Positions 1-10,660 of a DNA stretch of 64,000 bases are shown piece after piece. Origin of the DNA: Streptococcus pseudopneumoniae (GTDB lineage: Bacteria > Bacillota > Bacilli > Lactobacillales > Streptococcaceae); contig NZ_JUQX01000059.1 in assembly GCF_001074565.1 (NCBI RefSeq), forward strand, positions 43,323 to 107,322, read 5' to 3'. The stretch's first letter is position 1, and every line of letters starts with the position of its first letter. A program made the position numbers and the translations under genes. Below the pieces are notes generated by a model. That model searched no databases. It saw only the letters and a list, made by a program, of their open reading frames with translations, and was not told the origin of the DNA.

Positions 1-1
1 G

Positions 2-208
2 ATGAGTGTGGATATCGAGACTCACGAACCTTACAAGGCAACTGTGGAGAGAAGTGATCCAACCGCTCTTCCAGCGGCAGGTGTGGTTATGGAAGCTGTT
101 GTGGCAACGGTTCTGGCACAAGAAATCCTTGAAAAATTCTCATCAGATAATCTTGAGGAATTAAAAGAAGCGGTAGCCAAACACCGAGACTATACAAAGA
201 ACTATTAA
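2..208 (+). CDS. aroC: Chorismate synthase, C-terminal end (partial)
   Basis: Only the last 68 codons are inside the window; the 5' part lies off the left edge. The residues match the C-terminus of bacterial chorismate synthase, which makes chorismate from 5-enolpyruvylshikimate-3-phosphate. The segment with [10 protein letters not shown] and the helix before the final TKNY are typical of streptococcal AroC. tyrA starts 9 bases after the stop, so this is the upstream gene of an aromatic amino acid operon. The call rests on family recognition of a short fragment plus the operon context. Confidence 0.9.
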   Translation: MSVDIETHEPYKATVERSDPTALPAAGVVMEAVVATVLAQEILEKFSSDNLEELKEAVAKHRDYTKNY

Positions 209-217
209 GGAGTTCCT

Positions 218-1321
218 ATGGCAAAAACAGTCTATATAGCAGGTCTTGGATTGATTGGTGCTTCAATGGCACTCGGTATCAAGCGCGATCATCCTGATTA
301 TGAAATTCTAGGTTATAATCGCAGTCAGGCTTCGAGAGATATTGCCTTGAAAGAAGGTATGATTGACCGTGCAACGGATGATTTTGCCAGTTTCGCTCCC
401 CTAGCAGATATCATCATCCTGACCTTGCCAATCAAACAGACCATTGCTTTTATTCAGGAATTGGCAGGTTTAGACTTGAAAGAAGGCGTCATTATCTCGG
501 ATGCTGGCTCAACCAAGTCAGCCATTGTGGAAGTTGCTGAGGAATACTTGGCTGGCAAGTCTGTTCGATTTGTCGGGGCCCATCCCATGGCTGGTAGCCA
601 CAAGACAGGAGCTGCTTCTGCAGATGTTAATCTCTTTGAAAATGCCTATTATATCTTCACACCTTCGAGCCTGACAGGTCCTGACACACTTGAGGAAATG
701 AAGGATCTGCTTTCTGGTCTCCATGCTCGTTTCATTGAAATTGATGCCAAGGAGCACGATCGGGTCACTTCACAGATTAGCCATTTTCCCCATATCTTGG
801 CATCAGGTCTCATGGAGCAAACAGCTGTCTATGCTCAAGAACATGAGATGACAAGGCGCTTTGCGGCGGGTGGCTTTCGAGATATGACCCGGATTGCAGA
901 GAGTGAACCAGGTATGTGGACTTCTATCCTCTTGTCCAATCGCGAGACCATCCTAGAGCGGATTGAGGATTTCAAGGAACGCTTAGATGAGATTGGTCAG
1001 GCTATTAGTAAGGGGGAAGAAGAGCAGATTTGGAACTTTTTCAACCAAGCACGTGAGCAACGTCAGGCCATGGAAATCCATAAACGTGGTGGTGTGGATA
1101 GTTCTTATGACCTCTATGTCGATGTTCCCGATGAAGAAGATGTCATCTTGCGGATTTTGGAATTGCTTCGTGGAACTTCTTTGGTTAATATCCACATCAA
1201 CGAAGAAAACCGTGAGGATGTTCACGGGATTCTACAAATTTCATTTAAAAATGCTCAAGATTTAGAACGAGCTGAGCGCTTAATTACAGAAAATACGGAC
1301 TACACAGTCGTCATCAAATAA
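218..1321 (+). CDS. tyrA: Prephenate dehydrogenase
   Basis: 367 residues. It oxidatively decarboxylates prephenate to 4-hydroxyphenylpyruvate for tyrosine synthesis. The N-terminus has the nucleotide-binding GLGLIG motif (residues about 9-14), followed by the conserved GAHPMAGS segment and an all-helical half. The last 70 residues or so look like an ACT regulatory domain ([12 protein letters not shown] and following), suggesting tyrosine feedback control. The ATG is preceded by AAGGAG at good spacing. It sits between aroC and a YlbF-family gene in the same operon. Confidence 0.96.
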   Translation: MAKTVYIAGLGLIGASMALGIKRDHPDYEILGYNRSQASRDIALKEGMIDRATDDFASFAPLADIIILTLPIKQTIAFIQELAGLDLKEGVIISDAGSTKSAIVEVAEEYLAGKSVRFVGAHPMAGSHKTGAASADVNLFENAYYIFTPSSLTGPDTLEEMKDLLSGLHARFIEIDAKEHDRVTSQISHFPHILASGLMEQTAVYAQEHEMTRRFAAGGFRDMTRIAESEPGMWTSILLSNRETILERIEDFKERLDEIGQAISKGEEEQIWNFFNQAREQRQAMEIHKRGGVDSSYDLYVDVPDEEDVILRILELLRGTSLVNIHINEENREDVHGILQISFKNAQDLERAERLITENTDYTVVIK

Positions 1322-1331
1322 GGAGAAAATC

Positions 1332-1670
1332 ATGTCAAATATTTACGATACTGTAAATGAACTCAGTCGTGGGTTACGCGAATTACCAGAATACAAGGCG
1401 GTTAAGGCGGCAAAAGATGTCATCCAAGCAGATGAACAAGCTAGCAAGATTTTTGCAGACTATATCGCCTTCCAGCAAGAAATCCAAGTCATGGCCCAAA
1501 CTGGACAAATGCCAGATGCCTCTTTCCAAGAAAAGATGCAGTCTTTCAGCAGGCAAATCCAAGAGAACGCTCTTTTGTCAGATTTTTTTGCCAAACAGCA
1601 ACAATTGTCCATTTACCTTTCAGACATTGAAAAAATTGTCTTTGAACCTGTTTCAGAATTATTGAAATAG
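1332..1670 (+). CDS. YlbF/YmcA family protein (UPF0342)
   Basis: 112 residues, mostly helical and rich in glutamine. It matches the small DUF964 (YlbF/YmcA, UPF0342) family that in streptococci sits between tyrA and aroA. Relatives in Bacillus form a complex that influences RNase Y and competence/biofilm, but a role for this streptococcal member is not established. It begins 11 bases after tyrA with an AAGGAG ribosome site and is followed by a strong terminator, so it ends the first part of the aromatic gene cluster. Confidence 0.85.
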   Translation: MSNIYDTVNELSRGLRELPEYKAVKAAKDVIQADEQASKIFADYIAFQQEIQVMAQTGQMPDASFQEKMQSFSRQIQENALLSDFFAKQQQLSIYLSDIEKIVFEPVSELLK

Positions 1671-1687
1671 TATTTTATCTGTATAAA

Positions 1688-1719
1688 AGCCAGAAATTTC
1701 AGGAATTTCTGGCTTTTTT
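1688..1719 (+). terminator. Intrinsic terminator after the YlbF-family gene
   Basis: A perfect 11-bp stem (1688-1698 with 1704-1714), a 5-base loop, then a run of T. It separates the tyrA segment from aroA, so aroA onward probably needs readthrough or its own promoter (an AT-rich GATAAAAT lies at about 1722). Confidence 0.9.
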
Positions 1720-1726
1720 GTGATAA

Positions 1727-3508
<1,782 letters not shown>

Positions 3509-3512
<4 letters not shown>

Positions 3513-4357
3513 AAATTGCCTATCTAGGTCCCAAGGGATCTTTTTCGAATCATGTTGTGCAGACAGCCTTTCCCAAAGAGGAATTGCAGGCTTTTGCCAA
3601 TATCACAGATGTTATCAAGGCCTATGAGCAAGGCTTAGTGGACTATTCTGTTGTACCAGTTGAAAACTCCATTGAAGGTAGTGTCCATGAAAGTTTGGAT
3701 TATCTTTTTCATCAGGCTCGCATCCAAGCAGTTGCAGAAATCGTCCAGCCCATTCATCAGCAGCTGATGGCGGTTCCCGGTCAGTCAAAAATTGAGAAGA
3801 TTTTTTCCCATCCTCAGGCTCTGGCTCAAGGGAAAAAGTTTATCGATGAGCACTATCCAGAAGCCCAGCTGGAAGTGACGGCAAGCACAGCCTATGCAGC
3901 CCGCTTTATCGCTGAACATCCAGACCAGCCTTTTGCGGCTATTGCGCCTAGAAAATCAGCTAGAGAGTATGGTTTAGAATTAATAGCAGAAGACATCCAA
4001 GAAATGGAAGCCAATTTCACACGTTTTTGGGTCTTAGGGGCAGAGATACCGATGATTCCTTTGAACTCGCAAGCTGAAAAAATGAGTTTGGCCTTGACCT
4101 TGCCAGACAACCTACCTGGGGCTCTTTACAAGGCACTTTCGACCTTTGCTTGGAGAGGGATTGACTTAACAAAGATTGAAAGTCGCCCCCTTAAAACAGC
4201 CTTGGGAGAATACTTTTTCATTATCGATGTAGACTATAGTGACAAAGAACTGGTTCATTTTGCCAGAAAAGAACTAGAAGCCATTGGAATTCAGCACAAG
4301 ATACTGGGAACCTACCCGATTTTTACCATAACTGATTTAGAAAAGGAGAGTCAATGA
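3509..4357 (+). CDS. pheA: Prephenate dehydratase
   Basis: 282 residues, a monofunctional dehydratase that turns prephenate into phenylpyruvate for phenylalanine synthesis. The periplasmic-binding-protein-like catalytic part starts with IAYLGPKGSFS. The C-terminal ACT domain has the ESRP motif (about residue 224) that binds phenylalanine for feedback inhibition. No chorismate mutase domain is fused. It overlaps aroK and the next gene by 4 bases each. Confidence 0.95.
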
Positions 4358-5649
4358 GCAAAGAAAATCCTTTAAGTCATCACGAGCAGTTACGTTATGA
4401 CTATCTCTTCAAAAATATTCATTATCTCAACGACCGTGAACGGAGGGAGTTTGACTATCTGCAGCAAAAAATGACAGGTCCCAAGTCTGAAGTTCACCAT
4501 TTCTATCAAGAAGAAAAAGAAGAAACTTGGGGTAGAGATATTGATCTTCCGACTTATGGCAGTAGAAGTCGATCTAAGAGACGTGAAAAGGTAGCTCCTC
4601 TGCCTAAAGTCAAAAAGAAAAAAAGAAGAATTCGCTTCAAACGAATACTGACTTGGTTCTTGCTGTTGATTACATGTGTGGCTGCAGGGATGATTTTCAT
4701 GTTTCTTCGAGGGTTCCAGTCAGCGGCCAATCCAACAAATAAGCCAGCTGATGCCAAGGCAGCTCAAGTAGAGGTCTTTAACGGTCAGGATACCAAAGAC
4801 GGTGTGAATATCCTAGTCATGGGGACAGATGGCCGTATCGGTCAAAATAGTGCAGAAACCCGTACTGACACGATCATGGTACTGAATGTCAGTGGATCGG
4901 ATAAGAAGATCAAACTAGTCAGCTTTATGCGTGACAACTTAGTTTATATCGACGGGTACAGTAAGATTGTAAATGGCCAGAAACAGACGGATAACAAACT
5001 AAATGTTGCTTATGAACTTGGGGAACAAGAAGGGCAAAAAGGGGCTGAAATGGTCCGCAAGGTTCTAAAAGACAACTTTGATTTGGATATTAAGTACTAT
5101 GCCCTAGTTGACTTCCAGGCCTTTGCAACAGCTATTGATACCCTCTTCCCTGACGGAGTAACGATTGATGCCCAATTCTCAACATTGAATGGTCAACCTT
5201 TGACAGAAGCCACAGTTGGAGACGACCTTCATGCAACAGAGACAGAGTCCCCAACTCAAACCATCAAAGTTGGAAAACAGCAAATGAATGGATCCACCTT
5301 GCTGAACTATGCTCGCTTCCGTGATGATGATGAGGGAGACTATGGCCGTACCAAACGTCAGCAACAAGTCATGTCAGCAGTTCTTGAGCAAATCAAAGAT
5401 CCAACCAAGCTCTTTACAGGATCAGAGGCACTTGGAAAAGTTTTTGGCATGACTTCAACAAATTTACCATATAGCTTCTTGTTGACCAATGGATTATCTG
5501 TCCTAGAAGGTGCTCAAAATGGAATCGAAAGACTCACAGTACCAGAACTTGGTGACTGGGTAGATGCTTATGATGTCTATGGAGGGCAAGGACTTCTTGT
5601 CGATCAAAATAAATACCAAACCAAACTCGCTCAAATGGGGATGAGATAA
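4354..5649 (+). CDS. psr: LytR-CpsA-Psr family protein (Psr)
   Basis: 431 residues: a cytoplasmic basic N-terminal segment of about 85 residues, one membrane helix at roughly 90-112, then an extracellular LCP domain with the conserved segment TDTIMVLNV and the arginine-rich FARFRDDDEGDYGR-type motif (here YARFRDDDEGD). LCP enzymes attach anionic glycopolymers such as teichoic acid or capsule to peptidoglycan. Its position at the end of the aro operon and directly before a licD/polymer cluster fits a role in teichoic acid or wall polymer attachment. Confidence 0.9.
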   Translation: MSKENPLSHHEQLRYDYLFKNIHYLNDRERREFDYLQQKMTGPKSEVHHFYQEEKEETWGRDIDLPTYGSRSRSKRREKVAPLPKVKKKKRRIRFKRILTWFLLLITCVAAGMIFMFLRGFQSAANPTNKPADAKAAQVEVFNGQDTKDGVNILVMGTDGRIGQNSAETRTDTIMVLNVSGSDKKIKLVSFMRDNLVYIDGYSKIVNGQKQTDNKLNVAYELGEQEGQKGAEMVRKVLKDNFDLDIKYYALVDFQAFATAIDTLFPDGVTIDAQFSTLNGQPLTEATVGDDLHATETESPTQTIKVGKQQMNGSTLLNYARFRDDDEGDYGRTKRQQQVMSAVLEQIKDPTKLFTGSEALGKVFGMTSTNLPYSFLLTNGLSVLEGAQNGIERLTVPELGDWVDAYDVYGGQGLLVDQNKYQTKLAQMGMR

Positions 5650-5746
5650 GAGGCGATAAATGAAAATCAAAGTTTGATTCACTAGTGAAATGGTGGTCTG
5701 AGCTTTGGTTTTTCTTACTATCTGATAGATTTTTATAGCTTTTTTA

Positions 5747-5755
5747 TGGTATAAT
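5747..5755 (+). promoter_or_regulatory. Extended -10 promoter for the LicD cluster
   Basis: TGGTATAAT (TG at 5747-5748, TATAAT at 5750-5755) lies 40 bases before the first licD start. No good -35 is visible at 17 bases, so it would act as an extended -10 promoter. The space between psr and this promoter holds only AT-rich sequence with weak dyads. Confidence 0.6.
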
Positions 5756-5794
5756 AAAATGATATAACTCGTTATTGGACAGAAGAGGAGAGAT

Positions 5795-6631
5795 ATGAGT
5801 GATTTGAAAGCGATTCAGGCTCGTAGTCTGGAAATGGCTGAATATTTTGTCGCGTTTTGTAAAGAACATGATTTGTTATGCTACCTCTGTGGTGGAGGAG
5901 CTATTGGCGCCCTTCGTAATAAGGGTTTCATTCCTTGGGATGATGACTTAGACTTTTTCATGCCGCGTAAGGACTATGAAAAATTAGCAGAACTGTGGCC
6001 ACGTTATGCAGATGAGCGTTATTTCTTGTCAAAGAGTCACAAGGATTTTGTAGACCGTAACCTTTTTATTACTATTCGTGATAAAGAAACAACTTGTATC
6101 AAGCCTTATCAACAGGATTTGTATTTGCCACATGGTTTAGCCTTGGATGTTTTGCCTTTGGATTATTATCCTAAAAATCCAGCTGAGCGCAAGAAACAAG
6201 TCCGCTGGGCTTTGATTTATTCACTCTTTTGCGCCCAAACTATCCCAGAAAAGCATGGTGCCATCATGAAATGGGGAAGTCGTATTTTACTCGGTTTGAC
6301 TCCTAAATCTCTACGTTATCGCATTTGGAAAAAAGCTGAAAAAGAAATGACCAAGTATGGTCTGGCTGAGAGCGATGGAATCACGGAATTATGCTCAGGT
6401 CCTGGCTACATGAGAAACAAGTACCCAATCGCATCCTTTGAAGATAATCTTTTCTTGCCATTTGAAGGAACTGAGATGCCCATTCCAGTCGGCTATGATG
6501 CCTATCTCAGCACTGCTTTTGGGGATTATATGACACCACCACCAGCAGACAAGCAAGTACCGCATCATGATGCCATTATAGCAGACATGGACAAGAGTTA
6601 CACAGAGTACAAGGGAGAGTACGGAGCATGA
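5795..6631 (+). CDS. LicD family phosphotransferase
   Basis: 278 residues. The LicD signature is clear: LCGGGAIGALRNKGFIPW followed by DDDLDFF at residues about 32-58, a nucleotidyltransferase-fold site. LicD enzymes move phosphocholine from CDP-choline onto sugar residues of teichoic acid. In pneumococcus the gene directly after psr is called licD3 in some papers; I infer the same place here. It ends in an ATGA overlap with the glycosyltransferase gene. Confidence 0.9.
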   Translation: MSDLKAIQARSLEMAEYFVAFCKEHDLLCYLCGGGAIGALRNKGFIPWDDDLDFFMPRKDYEKLAELWPRYADERYFLSKSHKDFVDRNLFITIRDKETTCIKPYQQDLYLPHGLALDVLPLDYYPKNPAERKKQVRWALIYSLFCAQTIPEKHGAIMKWGSRILLGLTPKSLRYRIWKKAEKEMTKYGLAESDGITELCSGPGYMRNKYPIASFEDNLFLPFEGTEMPIPVGYDAYLSTAFGDYMTPPPADKQVPHHDAIIADMDKSYTEYKGEYGA

Positions 6632-7596
6632 TGGGAGAAAAAATAAGCGTTATCGTTCCAGTCTACAATGTAGAAGCCTATCTGGAGAAGTGTGTCGAAT
6701 CCATTTTAAAACAGACCTATAGCAACTTGGAAATTCTTCTTGTCAATGACGGCTCAACGGATTCTAGTGGAGAACTGTGTGAACAATTAGCTCAAAGAGA
6801 TCAACGGATTCGTGTCATTCACAAGGAAAATGGGGGCTTGTCTGATGCTCGAAATAGAGGGATTGAAGAGGCAAGTTCAGATTTGATCGGTTTTATCGAT
6901 AGTGATGACTACATTGACGAAGATATGTATGAGACCCTTTACCGTCAAATGCTAGAATCCAATGCTGATCTTTCTATGTGTGGACATTATGATGTCTATC
7001 ACCAAATTCCAGAAAAGCAAGTTGCAGCGATTCAGACTTGGGAGTTGACGCCTCAAGAAGCCATTAAAATGGTCATGGAAGCTAAAATTCTCTCTGTCAC
7101 AGCTGTCAACAAACTTTATAAAAAAGAACTCTTTGAACACCTACGATTTGAAATTGGCAAAATAGCAGAAGATGCCTTTATCATGATTGCCTTGATTCAT
7201 CACTGTCGCAAGGTTGTTGCAACAAATGAAAAAAAATACTACTATGTTCATCGTGAAAATAGTATCACGACTCAAAAATTCTCCTTGAAATTCTTAAACG
7301 TTATTGAGGCTTATGAGCAAAACGCGAATATTATAAGAGAGAATTATCCTGAACTAGCAGATGTTGCAATCATGCGTTTAAATTGGGCTTACTTCTATGT
7401 ATTGGATAGGCTCTTAGTCGATGCAGATTTCAAGGATAGGGTCTTAGAAGACCGTTTGATGGCCTATCTAAAGAAAAACACAAAGAACATTCTTTCAGAT
7501 AGTCGTTTTACAAGAGCAAGAAAAGTGAGCTTTTTAGCTTTGTGCCTGAGTCGAAAATTGTATAGAAAAATCTTGCTTGCACAAACTAAGCGTTAG
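6628..7596 (+). CDS. GT2 family glycosyltransferase
   Basis: 322 residues. The GT-A fold is evident from ISVIVPVYNVEAYLEKCV at the N-terminus, VNDGSTDSS, ENGGLSDARNRG and the FIDSDD DXD-type motif at about residue 90. It would add a sugar to a lipid-linked repeat unit of a wall polymer, on the cytoplasmic face. The start is chosen from the 4-base overlap with licD; the next codon is also ATG. The acceptor and sugar cannot be read from sequence. Confidence 0.9.
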   Translation: MMGEKISVIVPVYNVEAYLEKCVESILKQTYSNLEILLVNDGSTDSSGELCEQLAQRDQRIRVIHKENGGLSDARNRGIEEASSDLIGFIDSDDYIDEDMYETLYRQMLESNADLSMCGHYDVYHQIPEKQVAAIQTWELTPQEAIKMVMEAKILSVTAVNKLYKKELFEHLRFEIGKIAEDAFIMIALIHHCRKVVATNEKKYYYVHRENSITTQKFSLKFLNVIEAYEQNANIIRENYPELADVAIMRLNWAYFYVLDRLLVDADFKDRVLEDRLMAYLKKNTKNILSDSRFTRARKVSFLALCLSRKLYRKILLAQTKR

Positions 7597-7604
7597 GAGA
7601 AACA

Positions 7605-9758
7605 ATGATTTTATTTATTGAAAAAAACTATTTTAAAATCAATCTGCTGTTTTTATCAGTTATATCTTTTTACTGTATGGCAGGCTTGATTGTCCCACTT
7701 CAGGCCATTTCGGCCAATAAATTTGTCACTCTTGGCATGACCCTCATGGGTGTTTTATTGGGACTTTATAATTTCTTTATCAAAAAAGTCTATCTGACTG
7801 TCAGAAAAATTGAGTATTTGATTCTCTTTTTTCTAATGAATATCCTGACAGCTGCCTTAGTTGTCAAGTATGGATTTTCAACAAACATAAAGAATTTAGT
7901 TGTCTTTTTCATCTATTTCTTTGCAATCTATCCAGCCTTTCAGTCTTTCTCAGTGAAAAAAGCACGTGCCCTCTTTGATGCCTTCTTCTCAGTTATCACT
8001 GTTGCAAATACTATAGGTGTACTTGTATCAATTTGGCAATTCTTCATGCTGCAGGGTTACCGCGTATTTGATTACAAGGGGTTATTGATCCGCCAAGGAT
8101 TTGTAGAGTCTCGTCTATTTGGGATTCTAGCCAGTCCCAACTATCTCTCTATTATTTCTTTGATGGTGATTATTTATTTGTGGATGCGCTTGTCACTTTA
8201 CAATACTGTCCTTAAAACCCTGGCTATCTCATCGATTTTGCTAAATTTTGCTTATATTGTATTATCAGGTTCCAGAACAACCTATATCTGTTTGGTTATC
8301 GTTGCCCTGTTATACGCTTTGATGACGGCTAACTGGACTAAAAAAATCAAGTCACTTCTTACTGTTCTAGTAACTGTAGGTCTGGTATTTGTCTGTTATA
8401 ATGGTATCAAATATAGTAGCGATATATATTTGAAAGCTCACTCAGCTCAAATCCAAAAGAACCAAGAAAATGGACAAAATGGAGACAACAATCTTTCTCT
8501 TGAGAGAACAGACACAAGTGAAGAGAATATCTCCAATAACCGTTTTGCCATTTGGCAGTCAACAGCTTCCTTTATCCCTAGACGCCCTCTATTTGGATAT
8601 TCAGGTGGAAACTGGTATGAGTTAGGTAAAGAGTATGACGCTTCAGCCTACATCATCAAAAGACATTACCTTACTCACAACGGCTACCTTGAGTTGCTAT
8701 TCTATGATGGTATCACAGGTTTTATCCCTATGGCTATCTTTATGCTTTCCTTCATTGTTTCAAGTCTCAAGAAATATAAAAAAGACCTTCAAGAAGGTCG
8801 ACACAATCATGAATTGATTACCATTCTCTTGATCACTGTAGTTATTCTCATCTCTAATTTGTTCTTGAGTTCAACCTTCTATGGAATTTCTCTTTTGGGT
8901 TTTATCTTGTTTGTGATTTCAGGTTACTATTTCTCTGTTCTCTATAAAAAAAGAGACGGCTACAGAAAACTAGATGAAGCGGAGATTAAAGAAGTTGAAC
9001 TAGGTGTCATGGATTATATCCACAATCTCTGTCAAAAAGAGAATATCAACTATTCACTAGCTTATGGAACCTTGCTGGGAGCAGTGAGACACAAGGGTTA
9101 CATTCCTTGGGATGACGATATTGATATCTCTTTGAAACGCGATGAATACGACAAATTGTATCAAGCTATTTTGCAAGATAATGATCCTGTCTACAAAGTG
9201 GTTTCTTGGGAAAATGACAGTCGTTACCCTTACCCATTTTACCGAGTCTATGATGCGCGAACTGTCTATGATAATAACTATATCGACAATGATATTGATT
9301 TAGGAATTTGTGTAGACGTTTTCCCATTTGACTATTATGCTGATGTTAACAAGGACATGGTAAAACTGGATACTTACCGTCGTTTATCAGTCTATACCCT
9401 TTATGGCATCCATAACAAGAATGCGAAACTCAAGAATATCATCAGATATCTACTTGTCCTTGTATTCCGTTTGACTCGCGTCAAAACTTGGAACCGTAAG
9501 ATGAACATCCTATCTATGCGAGAAAAAGATGGAGACTTCATTGATTACCTCATGGAGAACAAAAGAGTTTCTACGAAATTTGACAAGTCCTTCTTGGATA
9601 CGACGATTGATAGTCCATTTGAAGATAGAGTTTACAAAATCCCTGAGGCCTATCAGCCGATCCTTTCTGCCATCTACGGAGATGACTTTATGGAAATTCC
9701 TCCTCTAGAAAAACGAGTGAAGCACGATGACTTTCTTGCATACATAAAGGAGGGATAG
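7605..9758 (+). CDS. Polymerase/ligase-LicD fusion (TarP-like candidate)
   Basis: 717 residues in two parts. Residues 1 to about 450 have roughly ten to twelve hydrophobic helices and the feel of an O-antigen polymerase/ligase (Wzy/WaaL type), with a large loop before LTHNGYLELLFYDG. Residues about 460-717 are a complete LicD domain (AYGTLLGAVRHKGYIPW, then DDDIDIS). The reading is continuous through the junction near 8950-9000. A teichoic acid repeat polymerase called TarP has been placed in this part of the pneumococcal genome; the match to that name is my recollection. The fusion suggests chain assembly coupled to phosphocholine decoration. Confidence 0.8.
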   Translation: MILFIEKNYFKINLLFLSVISFYCMAGLIVPLQAISANKFVTLGMTLMGVLLGLYNFFIKKVYLTVRKIEYLILFFLMNILTAALVVKYGFSTNIKNLVVFFIYFFAIYPAFQSFSVKKARALFDAFFSVITVANTIGVLVSIWQFFMLQGYRVFDYKGLLIRQGFVESRLFGILASPNYLSIISLMVIIYLWMRLSLYNTVLKTLAISSILLNFAYIVLSGSRTTYICLVIVALLYALMTANWTKKIKSLLTVLVTVGLVFVCYNGIKYSSDIYLKAHSAQIQKNQENGQNGDNNLSLERTDTSEENISNNRFAIWQSTASFIPRRPLFGYSGGNWYELGKEYDASAYIIKRHYLTHNGYLELLFYDGITGFIPMAIFMLSFIVSSLKKYKKDLQEGRHNHELITILLITVVILISNLFLSSTFYGISLLGFILFVISGYYFSVLYKKRDGYRKLDEAEIKEVELGVMDYIHNLCQKENINYSLAYGTLLGAVRHKGYIPWDDDIDISLKRDEYDKLYQAILQDNDPVYKVVSWENDSRYPYPFYRVYDARTVYDNNYIDNDIDLGICVDVFPFDYYADVNKDMVKLDTYRRLSVYTLYGIHNKNAKLKNIIRYLLVLVFRLTRVKTWNRKMNILSMREKDGDFIDYLMENKRVSTKFDKSFLDTTIDSPFEDRVYKIPEAYQPILSAIYGDDFMEIPPLEKRVKHDDFLAYIKEG

Positions 9759-9761
9759 AAG

Positions 9762-10472
9762 GTGTTACAATGGTTAAAAAGAAGTTTAGCTAGTCTCTTA
9801 GGAGATAAGAAAGATCTGGTTAAAAACCTACCAATTATCAAAAATTTAAATCAAAAAGCCAATATCGACTTAGATTCAAAGAGAAGCAATTTGCTCAAAG
9901 AAAACTTTGAAGATATTCTAAAGGCCATCTACCAATCTAATCTGAAATCCTATGATATCTGGTTAGACTTTGGGACTTTACTTGGTTTCTATAGAGAAAA
10001 TGATTTGATTCCGCATGATTTAGATATGGACTTTGGGATTATTATCCCAGACTATGAAGCCTTTTTAAAGGATGAGAAAGTTCTTTTGGAGAAAGGCTTT
10101 GTCAGAACCAAAGAGTTCTATTACAATGATAAGCTTGTAGAATTATCCTATAGTTACAAGGGCCTCAATGTGGATTTTATTGTCTATGATAAAAAGGAAG
10201 GTACCATCTCCTCAGATACTATTTTCTACATGACAAATGCCTTGGGAAATCCTACAAGATATGAAGTTTATCATTATGAATTGCCTTTTACAGCACTAAG
10301 TGAATGCAGTTTTAAAGAAATTCTAGTAAAAGTTCCAGAAAATACAAGAGAATACATTAGTCACTTGTATGGGGAGGATTTTGAAATCCCTAACACCCAC
10401 TACAACTGGAAAGAAAATCCAATTTACAAACAAAAAGATGCTAAATTGGCTAAAGTACTTTTGAAAAAGTAA
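9762..10472 (+). CDS. LicD-like nucleotidyltransferase-fold protein
   Basis: 236 residues with a GTG start, chosen because AAGGAGG lies 8 bases before it; a nearby ATG is out of frame. WLDFGTLLGFYRENDLIPHD followed by LDMDFG (residues about 70-94) is a diverged LicD motif where the usual PWDDD is PHDLDMD. Probably transfers a phospho-alcohol group to a glycan, like its neighbours, but the substrate is unknown. It is the third LicD domain in 5 kb and follows the fusion gene by 3 bases. Confidence 0.75.
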   Translation: MLQWLKRSLASLLGDKKDLVKNLPIIKNLNQKANIDLDSKRSNLLKENFEDILKAIYQSNLKSYDIWLDFGTLLGFYRENDLIPHDLDMDFGIIIPDYEAFLKDEKVLLEKGFVRTKEFYYNDKLVELSYSYKGLNVDFIVYDKKEGTISSDTIFYMTNALGNPTRYEVYHYELPFTALSECSFKEILVKVPENTREYISHLYGEDFEIPNTHYNWKENPIYKQKDAKLAKVLLKK

Positions 10473-10490
10473 ACTTCGAAATACAAGAAA

Positions 10491-10570
10491 AGAGGGGATG
10501 GTGAAGTTCTTCCTTGTTAACTCTAGTCCCTACTCTAGTGTAACAAACGGGCTTCTCCTTCCCTCTTTTT
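10491..10570 (+). terminator. Hairpin-rich terminator candidate before the esterase gene
   Basis: GAGGG near 10491 can pair with CCCTC at about 10561, followed by TTTTT; the interior contains further dyads around CTCTAGT. It reads as a long imperfect terminator closing the licD cluster. Loop size makes this less certain than the compact terminators elsewhere. Confidence 0.5.
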
Positions 10571-10574
10571 GTCT

Positions 10575-10630
10575 TATAATGACGGAAAGGAGCTAGAAAA
10601 GTTGCTACTAGGATGAATCTTCCATCCTAG
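10575..10630 (+). promoter_or_regulatory. Promoter -10 and structured 5' leader of the esterase gene
   Basis: TATAAT at 10575-10580 is followed by a leader containing a perfect 8-bp hairpin (CTAGGATG 10608-10615 with CATCCTAG 10623-10630). An alternative pairing between the GCTAG near 10592 and CTAGC near 10627 is possible, so two mutually exclusive folds can be drawn. No clear -35 was found. Confidence 0.45.
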
Positions 10631-10660
10631 CTTCCGCTATCAAAGAAAGAAGTGGTTTAT

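Noticed and set aside
8940..9000. Possible frameshift or assembly fusion between the polymerase-like part and LicD part
   Set aside because: The frame is continuous, the junction has no stop or homopolymer oddity, and both domains are complete, so a true fusion is the simpler reading.
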